Shown here: positions 56,709 to 62,354 of the stretch, piece after piece
Position numbering within the stretch: the first letter of the stretch is position 1
Layout: every line of letters starts with the position of its first letter
From: a bacterium
Lineage (GTDB): Bacteria > UBP18 > UBA7526
Direction: 5' to 3'
DNA: 62,354 nt
Assembly: GCA_030619985.1 (NCBI GenBank)
Contig: JAUXAI010000003.1
Span: 1 to 62,354 of the forward strand
Translations under genes and position numbers: made by a program
The notes under the pieces: model-generated
Databases searched by the model: none
Seen by the model: only the letters and a program-made list of their open reading frames with translations
Told to the model about the DNA's origin: nothing

Positions 56709-56811
56709 CCCGCCCCTCCTTTTATATTCAAGTAAATAATCTCCATAAAGAAAAAATCTATCATTTCAGGCGTTTTAATCTCGAGATTATTAATTTTACG
56801 AGGGGCGGGGT
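56707..56811 (-). promoter_or_regulatory. Intercistronic inverted repeat pairing the rpsB stop-proximal RNA with the tsf SD/start
   Basis: accccgcccctc at 56707-56718 and gaggggcggggt at 56800-56811 are perfect 12-nt inverted copies; 14-nt palindrome TAATCTCGAGATTA at 56776-56789 between them. Confidence 0.65.
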
Positions 56812-57750
56812 TCACTTTTTAAAACCTTTCTCTTCATTACCCTGGGTCTTTTTCGACTTCTTCTCTTCTTTCTTTTTCTTTTTTGCGGGTTTCTCTGCGA
56901 CCTCTGCGGTTGCAGGCTTTCCCTCTTTGGGCTTCGCCTTTTTCGCAGGTTTAGCAACTTTCTCCTCAGGTTTGGGTATCTCTTCTACCTTTTTAGGAAT
57001 CTTCTCTAGTTGTTCGGGAATCTCTTCTTCTACTTTTGCAGGAATCTCTTCTTCTGCCTCTTTCAAAATTTCCGGCCTTCCCTCCAGGATAGCATCCGCC
57101 ATCTTGGTGCACACCAGAGTAATGGCCCGAATGGCATCATCATTCCCCGGGATGATGTAATCCACCCCCGTAGGGTCACAATTAGTATCTACTAAGGCAA
57201 CGACCGGTATCTTTAACTTGTTGGCTTCCTTAAGAGCGATTCTTTCCTTATAGACATCGATCAGGATTAGAGCGCCAGGGAGACCATCCATCCCCTTTAT
57301 TCCTCCCAGAGCACGCCCTAGCTTCTCCTTTTCTCTTAATTTCTTAAGGGTTTCCTTTTTGGTCAGGGAAGAGAACCCTCCTTCCTTCTCTTGAGCCTCT
57401 AATCTCTTCAGGTATTCGATATTCTTCTTTATGGTCTGAAAATTGGTGAGTGTCCCTCCCAGCCATCTCTCCGTGACATAGGGCATCCCGCAGCGCTTTG
57501 TCTGGCTAAGGATGGCATCCTTTGCCTGCCTCTTGGTCCCCACAAAGAGGAGGGTTCCCCCTTCCTTTGCCAATTCCTTAACGAACTTACAGGCCTCTTC
57601 TAACTTCCTCAGAGTCTTCTGAAGATCGATGATATGAATGCCATTCCTCGCCCCAAAGATATATTCCTTCATCCTGGGATTCCACCTCTTGGTCTGATGG
57701 CCAAAGTGCATCCCAGCCTCCAAGAGCTCTTTCATAGAGACAACTGCCAA
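56812..57750 (-). CDS. rpsB: 30S ribosomal protein S2 with charged C-terminal extension
   Basis: [51 protein letters not shown]...; tail [25 protein letters not shown]...[15 protein letters not shown]. Confidence 0.96.
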   Translation of the reverse strand: MAVVSMKELLEAGMHFGHQTKRWNPRMKEYIFGARNGIHIIDLQKTLRKLEEACKFVKELAKEGGTLLFVGTKRQAKDAILSQTKRCGMPYVTERWLGGTLTNFQTIKKNIEYLKRLEAQEKEGGFSSLTKKETLKKLREKEKLGRALGGIKGMDGLPGALILIDVYKERIALKEANKLKIPVVALVDTNCDPTGVDYIIPGNDDAIRAITLVCTKMADAILEGRPEILKEAEEEIPAKVEEEIPEQLEKIPKKVEEIPKPEEKVAKPAKKAKPKEGKPATAEVAEKPAKKKKKEEKKSKKTQGNEEKGFKK

Positions 57751-57825
57751 ATTACACCCCCCTCTGCCGCCTTTGGCGGAGAAATTCCAAATACCAATAT
57801 CTAAACATCAAGATACAAGAGACAA

Positions 57826-58028
57826 TAACCAAACAAATTCCAATATCCAAATTTAAATACCCAATGCGCTTCGCTAGCATTGGAGAGAGCATAAATAAAA
57901 TAATTAAGCATTGCCAAAACAGTTTGGTGATTGGTTATTGGTCATTGAGTATTGTTTGCCCATCCTCCGCAGTAGCAGTGCAACTGCTACGGAGGATGGA
58001 TATCTTGTTTCTTGGTGTTTGGTTATTA
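57826..58028. repeat. Dispersed repeat copy 2, interrupted by a 42-nt palindromic insertion (57959-58000)
   Basis: Aligns with ~33436-33594 except for cccatcctccgcagtagcagtgcaactgctacggaggatgga inserted between attgtttg and tatcttg. Confidence 0.93.
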
Positions 58029-58115
58029 ATCGTTTTTGGTTAGAGTTTCGGATTTCTTATTTGAAATTTGTGATTTATTAAGTATACCATTTTCTCTTTT
58101 ATTTAGCAAAAAAAT

Positions 58116-59003
58116 TTAGGCTCTGGGATGAGCCTTATCATATACCCTCTTTAATCTCTCAGTTGTGAGATGGGTATAGACCTGGGTAGTGGATAGAGAG
58201 GCATGGCCCAGTAATTCCTGAATACTTCGCAAATCCGCCCCAGCATCGAGTAGGTGGGTGGCGAAGGAGTGCCTCAGGGTATGGGGGCTTATCTTCTGGG
58301 AGAGGGAGGCTTTCTTGATATACTTATCTAAAAGCCTCCTGATACTCCTTGCCGATATTCGTGCACCGGATTTATTTAAAAAGAGTCCCCTCTCCCCTTC
58401 TCCTGGATGAAGGGTCTCTCTTCTCCTTAAATAATTATGGAGGGCTTGGGTAGCCTCTGTGCCAAAGGGGGCCAGGCGCTCCTTCCCTCCCTTACCCCAT
58501 ATCTTGGTCACCCCTCCCAAGAGATCGACATCATTCACATTCAGTCCCACCAGTTCACTCACCCTCATTCCCGTAGCATAGAGGAGCTCTAAGATGGCCC
58601 GGTCGCGCAGGCCCAGGATGCCCTTCTCGTCTGGAGACTCGAGAAGGGCAAATACCTCTGAAAGCGCCAGGAATTTGGGAAGTTTTTTGGCGATTTTGGG
58701 GGTCCTCGTTCCCAGGGCAGGGTTGATCTCCAGATACTCCTCCCTACAGAGAAATCTAAAAAAGGAGCGCAGGGTGGCTAATTTCCTGGCCATGGTGGCG
58801 TGGGAAAGCCCCCTCCTCTGTAAGGAAGCTAAGAAGCGCCTAATAGTCAAGTGATCGATATATCTCACTTTAAGAGGTATTTTTTCTTTCTTCAAAAAAT
58901 TCAAGAAGTCATTGAGGTCAGCAGAGTAACTCTTCAGGGTATGAGGAGAGACGTTCTTCTCTCCTTTTAGATAATTGCTAAACTTGGCAATATATTCTTC
59001 CAT
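58116..59003 (-). CDS. Tyrosine recombinase XerC/XerD-like
   Basis: LELLYATGMRVSELVGLNVNDVDL...ISPHTLRHSFATHLLDAGADLRSIQELLGHASLSTTQVYTHLT. Confidence 0.94.
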   Translation of the reverse strand: MEEYIAKFSNYLKGEKNVSPHTLKSYSADLNDFLNFLKKEKIPLKVRYIDHLTIRRFLASLQRRGLSHATMARKLATLRSFFRFLCREEYLEINPALGTRTPKIAKKLPKFLALSEVFALLESPDEKGILGLRDRAILELLYATGMRVSELVGLNVNDVDLLGGVTKIWGKGGKERLAPFGTEATQALHNYLRRRETLHPGEGERGLFLNKSGARISARSIRRLLDKYIKKASLSQKISPHTLRHSFATHLLDAGADLRSIQELLGHASLSTTQVYTHLTTERLKRVYDKAHPRA

Positions 59004-59024
59004 TTGCTCCTCACTTCGTTCGGA

Positions 59025-59115
59025 TAGTAACCAGTAACCAGGTTACAGTGAATAGAAAAGACTGGTTACTGTTCGCTGGTTACTGTAAACCTCTATTTCA
59101 CCGATCGCTATTCAC
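59025..59115. repeat. Self-complementary AGTAACCAGTAACCAG / CTGGTTACTGTTCGCTGGTTACT repeat
   Basis: agtaaccagtaaccaggttacagtgaatagaaaagactggttactgttcgctggttactgtaaac. Confidence 0.9.
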
Positions 59116-61171
59116 TATAGGAACATTCTTTATTGGCACACTTAAGATATCTTCCTTTACTCTTACTATATTTTTCAACTAAAAAAGAGCCGCATTCCGG
59201 GCAACCTTTACCTGCTGGTCTATCCCAGGAAAAGAAGTTGCACTCTGGATAGTTACTGCAGCCATAGAAGGTCCTTCTCTTCTTGGTCCTCCTCTGGACT
59301 ACCTCTCCATCACAGTCCTTCCTAGGACATCTTATTTCCAGAGTGAGTGGTCGGGAATTCTTGCATTTAGGGAAGTTGGAACAGGCTAAGAATTTTCCAA
59401 AACGGCCATATTTTATGACCATGGGCGAGCCACATTTCTCACAGATCTTATCTGTCTTCTCTTCAAGTTCTTTCTTTACATATCTCATCTCCCTCTGGGC
59501 TCGGGAGAGGTCAGAGGCGAAGGGGCCATAGAAGGAGTGCAAGAGGTCTATCCAGTTCTCCTTTCCTTCCTCTACTTTATCTAACCTATCTTCCATCTGG
59601 GAGGTGAACCGGACATTTAAGATATCGGGAAAGCTCTTGACCAGTAGTTCAATAACCGTCTCCCCTAAGGGAGTGGGATGGAAGTTTCCCTTATGGCTCT
59701 CAACATAGTCCCGGCTCTTGATGGTCTCCATGATTGAGGCATAGGTTGAGGGGCGACCGATCCCTTCCTCCTCCAGGACCTTGATGAGGCTGGCCTCTGA
59801 GTAGCGGGGAGGAGGCTGAGTGAAGTGCTGCCTGGGAAGAACCTCTGATAACTTTAAGGTCTCCTTCTCTTCCAGAGCGGGCAGGAGCTTTTCCTTAAAA
59901 ATCCTATCTTCTGGATAGAGAGAAAGGAATCCTTTGAATCTCACCCGGGAATTAGAACAGAATAGAGAAAACTTTCCTGCCCTGATGTTAAAGGTCCTCT
60001 TCTCCAGTAGGGCCTCTCTCATCTGAGAGGCGAGAAATCTATTCCAGATTAGACCATAGAGCCTCTGCTGTTCAATAGTTAGATGCTCTCTCAATCTTTC
60101 TGGAGTGCGATAGCAAGAAGTAGGACGAATGGCCTCGTGGGCCTCCTGGGCCCCTTTCCTACTCCTATAATACCTCGGCTTAGGAGGAAGGCACTCCTGA
60201 TTAAACTCCTTCCTGATATACCCTCTCGCCTCTTGGATAGCACTCTGAGCCACTCTAAAGGAGTCGGTTCTCATATAAGTAATGAGGCCTACCATCTCCC
60301 CGCCCCCGATATCTAAGCCTTCATAGAGCTGTTGGGCAATCCTCATGGTCCTCTTCGCTGAAAAATGAACCCTCCTTGCTGCCTCCTGTTGAAGGGTGGA
60401 AGTGATAAACGGGGGGAAGGGAAACCTCTTCTTCTCTCTCTTAGCGATCTTCTCCAGAATAAACTCTTCTTTCGCTAATTGAGAAGATATCTCTTGGGCC
60501 TGAATCTGATCAGTAATTTTTACCTTCTTATCCGCAATTTTCTCTAAGTCTACTTCAAAGATTTCTTTACTCTTTCCCTGAAGTTTTGTATGAATTGACC
60601 AGTACTCCTCTGGCTTGAAGGACTTGATCTCTTTCTCCCTCTCACAAATGAGTCTTAAGGTCACAGACTGCACCCTCCCGGCGCTAAGCCCCCCTCTCAC
60701 CTTCCTCCAGAGCAGGGGGCTTATCTTATAGCCCACGATCCTATCTAAGATCCTCCTCGCCTGCTGGGCGTTGACTAACCTCTGGTCCACCTCCCGAGGA
60801 TGGGCCAAAGCATCCCTAATGGCCTCTCTGGTAATCTCGTGAAAGACGATCCTCTTTACATCATTAGTAGTTTTTTTCAATTCACTATAGAGGTGCCAGG
60901 AGATGGCTTCTCCCTCCCTATCCGGGTCAGGGGCGAGGTAAATCCTCTGCATCTTATCCGCTAATTCTTTCAACTTCTCTAAGGCCTTTGCTTTCTTGGG
61001 AATGATATGGTAGCGAGGCTGAAAGTCCTTATAGACATCTACTCCCAGCCCCTTCCTGGGCAGGTCTTTAATATGTCCCATAGAGGATTTAACCAGGTAT
61101 TCCTCTCCCAGGAACTTATTTATAGTCTTTGCCTTGGCTGGTGATTCAACGATGACTAAGGTCTTGGCCAT
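59108..61171 (-). CDS. topA: DNA topoisomerase I
   Basis: MAKTLVIVESPAKAKTINKFLGEEYLVKSSMGHIKDLPRKGLGVD...YMRTDSFRVAQSA...; C-terminal Cys4 zinc motifs. Confidence 0.97.
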   Translation of the reverse strand: MAKTLVIVESPAKAKTINKFLGEEYLVKSSMGHIKDLPRKGLGVDVYKDFQPRYHIIPKKAKALEKLKELADKMQRIYLAPDPDREGEAISWHLYSELKKTTNDVKRIVFHEITREAIRDALAHPREVDQRLVNAQQARRILDRIVGYKISPLLWRKVRGGLSAGRVQSVTLRLICEREKEIKSFKPEEYWSIHTKLQGKSKEIFEVDLEKIADKKVKITDQIQAQEISSQLAKEEFILEKIAKREKKRFPFPPFITSTLQQEAARRVHFSAKRTMRIAQQLYEGLDIGGGEMVGLITYMRTDSFRVAQSAIQEARGYIRKEFNQECLPPKPRYYRSRKGAQEAHEAIRPTSCYRTPERLREHLTIEQQRLYGLIWNRFLASQMREALLEKRTFNIRAGKFSLFCSNSRVRFKGFLSLYPEDRIFKEKLLPALEEKETLKLSEVLPRQHFTQPPPRYSEASLIKVLEEEGIGRPSTYASIMETIKSRDYVESHKGNFHPTPLGETVIELLVKSFPDILNVRFTSQMEDRLDKVEEGKENWIDLLHSFYGPFASDLSRAQREMRYVKKELEEKTDKICEKCGSPMVIKYGRFGKFLACSNFPKCKNSRPLTLEIRCPRKDCDGEVVQRRTKKRRTFYGCSNYPECNFFSWDRPAGKGCPECGSFLVEKYSKSKGRYLKCANKECSYSE

Positions 61172-61599
61172 CAATCCAAGTCTCCTTCCCACTTATGATA
61201 GGAGTTCCCAAAGACCACCTGGCCAGCGATCCTCTTTATCTCCTCTGGGCCCACCTCCTCACCAGAAGTTAAGGCCTGCTCTATGATCTCTTCTTGCTGA
61301 GTGGGGGTGATGAGCCCTGATTCCTGCATCTTGATAAGGAGTCCGTAGGCCTGGGAGGATAACTTCAGCCTCTCCAAATGATGGAGAATCCTCTTGGAGG
61401 TAGTGGGTTTGAGCTTCTTCTTGGCCATCCCCTTGGTAATCAAAGAGAATAGCCAATCAAAGGCAGAGTTAATCTCCTCCAGACTGTATCCTTGATCCAT
61501 TAGACTCTCCACGATCTCAGTCTCGGTCTCCAAGAGGTCCTTTCCATCCAAGACCTCTTTAATGATGAAACTTATGATATCCATTATTCGACTGCGCAT
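61171..61599 (-). CDS. Smg/DUF494-like protein
   Basis: MDIISFIIKEVLDGKDLLETETEIVESLMDQGYSLEEINSAFDWLFSLI; located between dprA and topA. Confidence 0.7.
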   Translation of the reverse strand: MRSRIMDIISFIIKEVLDGKDLLETETEIVESLMDQGYSLEEINSAFDWLFSLITKGMAKKKLKPTTSKRILHHLERLKLSSQAYGLLIKMQESGLITPTQQEEIIEQALTSGEEVGPEEIKRIAGQVVFGNSYHKWEGDLD

Positions 61600-61602
61600 G
61601 AC

Positions 61603-62354
61603 TTATTCCTTTCTAATAAAATTTTTTCCGGCGAGTTCCTTAATCAGGCCCTTTATCTGAAGATTGGTCAAAACGACCATTGTCTTCCGGGCAGGTAACT
61701 TACTCTCCTGGATGAGGAGATCGATATACCTCGGCTCCTGAGTTATCAGATTATAAATAATCTCTTCCTCCTTTGACAAGACAGGGCTGGGGAATCCTTT
61801 AGTCCCGTTCTCTTTTTTCTTGCGAATCTCAATTAAAGGTCTCAGTTCCTCTAAGATATCGTCGATATTTTCTACTAACTTTGCCCCTTCCTTTATCAGG
61901 TTATGGGTTCCCTTGCTATAGGGAGAGGTGGTGGAGCCGGGAACAGCAAAGACTTCCCTTCCCTGCTCCAGGGCGAGACGGGCAGTAATGAGTGCTCCCG
62001 ACCTCTGGGCGGCCTCAACGATTATTACTCCTATGGAGAGGCCGCTTATTATCCTATTTCTCTTAGGGAAGTTTCCAGCAAAGGGCCTGGTGGCAAAAGG
62101 AAATTCAGTAATTACTGCTCCAGATGAGGCAATTCTCTCCTCAAGCGCCCTATTCTCTGGTGGATAGACAACATCTATTCCACATCCTAGGACAGCGATG
62201 GTTCTCCCTCCTACGGCCAAGGCGCCCTTGTGAGCCTCAGAGTCAATTCCCCGGGCCATACCGCTTATTATGGTTATTCTCTGGGCCGCCAGTTGAGCGG
62301 AGAGCCTCTGGGCGGTTAACCGGCCATAAGTCGTGGCTCTTCTGGAGCCCACAA
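61603..62354 (-). CDS. dprA: DNA processing protein DprA (5' end truncated by window edge)
   Basis: GSRRATTYGRLTAQRLSAQLAAQRITIISGMARGIDSEAHKGALAVGGRTIAVLGCGIDVVYPPENRAL...SGALITARLALEQGREVFAVPGS. Confidence 0.93.
   Translation of the reverse strand, partial: VGSRRATTYGRLTAQRLSAQLAAQRITIISGMARGIDSEAHKGALAVGGRTIAVLGCGIDVVYPPENRALEERIASSGAVITEFPFATRPFAGNFPKRNRIISGLSIGVIIVEAAQRSGALITARLALEQGREVFAVPGSTTSPYSKGTHNLIKEGAKLVENIDDILEELRPLIEIRKKKENGTKGFPSPVLSKEEEIIYNLITQEPRYIDLLIQESKLPARKTMVVLTNLQIKGLIKELAGKNFIRKE

Noticed and set aside
56812-57040. Charged Lys/Glu/Pro-rich tail on S2
   Set aside because: Low-complexity C-terminal S2 extensions are known in several bacteria; not distinctive alone.
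61259-61456. 65-aa minus-strand ORF
   Set aside because: Alternative frame inside the DUF494-like gene.

Overview
This 62.4 kb window looks chromosomal and bacterial, probably from an uncultivated candidate phylum (taxonomy is inference only). It is almost entirely coded on the minus strand. It splits into two parts. About 1-25.7 kb is an LPS/surface-polysaccharide locus: gmhA/gmhB-like heptose genes, two GT9 and many GT4 glycosyltransferases, wecB/wbpD/DegT-type sugar genes, SAM methyltransferases, and a deacetylase + GT2 + GT39 set. About 25.7-62.4 kb is housekeeping: recA, cinA, pgsA, ftsK, pnp-rpsO-ribF-truB-nrnA-rbfA-infB-nusA-rimP, proS-ispG-rseP-dxr-cdsA-uppS, frr-tsf-rpsB, xer, topA, dprA. 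The only convincing plus-strand gene is a methyltransferase at 16559-17299. The strongest unexplained signal is repeats. Most longer spacers hold iterated short-word arrays, often with a 7-8 nt period and about 4 units, many self-complementary. The same kind of array sits in frame inside three genes (DegT aminotransferase, proS, ispG), and TTCGCG/TTCGTG arrays supply the stop codons of at least four genes. Discrete palindromic elements are nested inside these repeats, including a clean 42-nt insertion visible by comparing two copies in this window. Other notable points: a 12-bp inverted repeat that would pair the rpsB stop region with the tsf Shine-Dalgarno/GTG start, an IF2 P-loop Gly-to-Arg change, a chimeric GT/methyltransferase remnant, and loss of pyrH from the rpsB-tsf-frr cluster.
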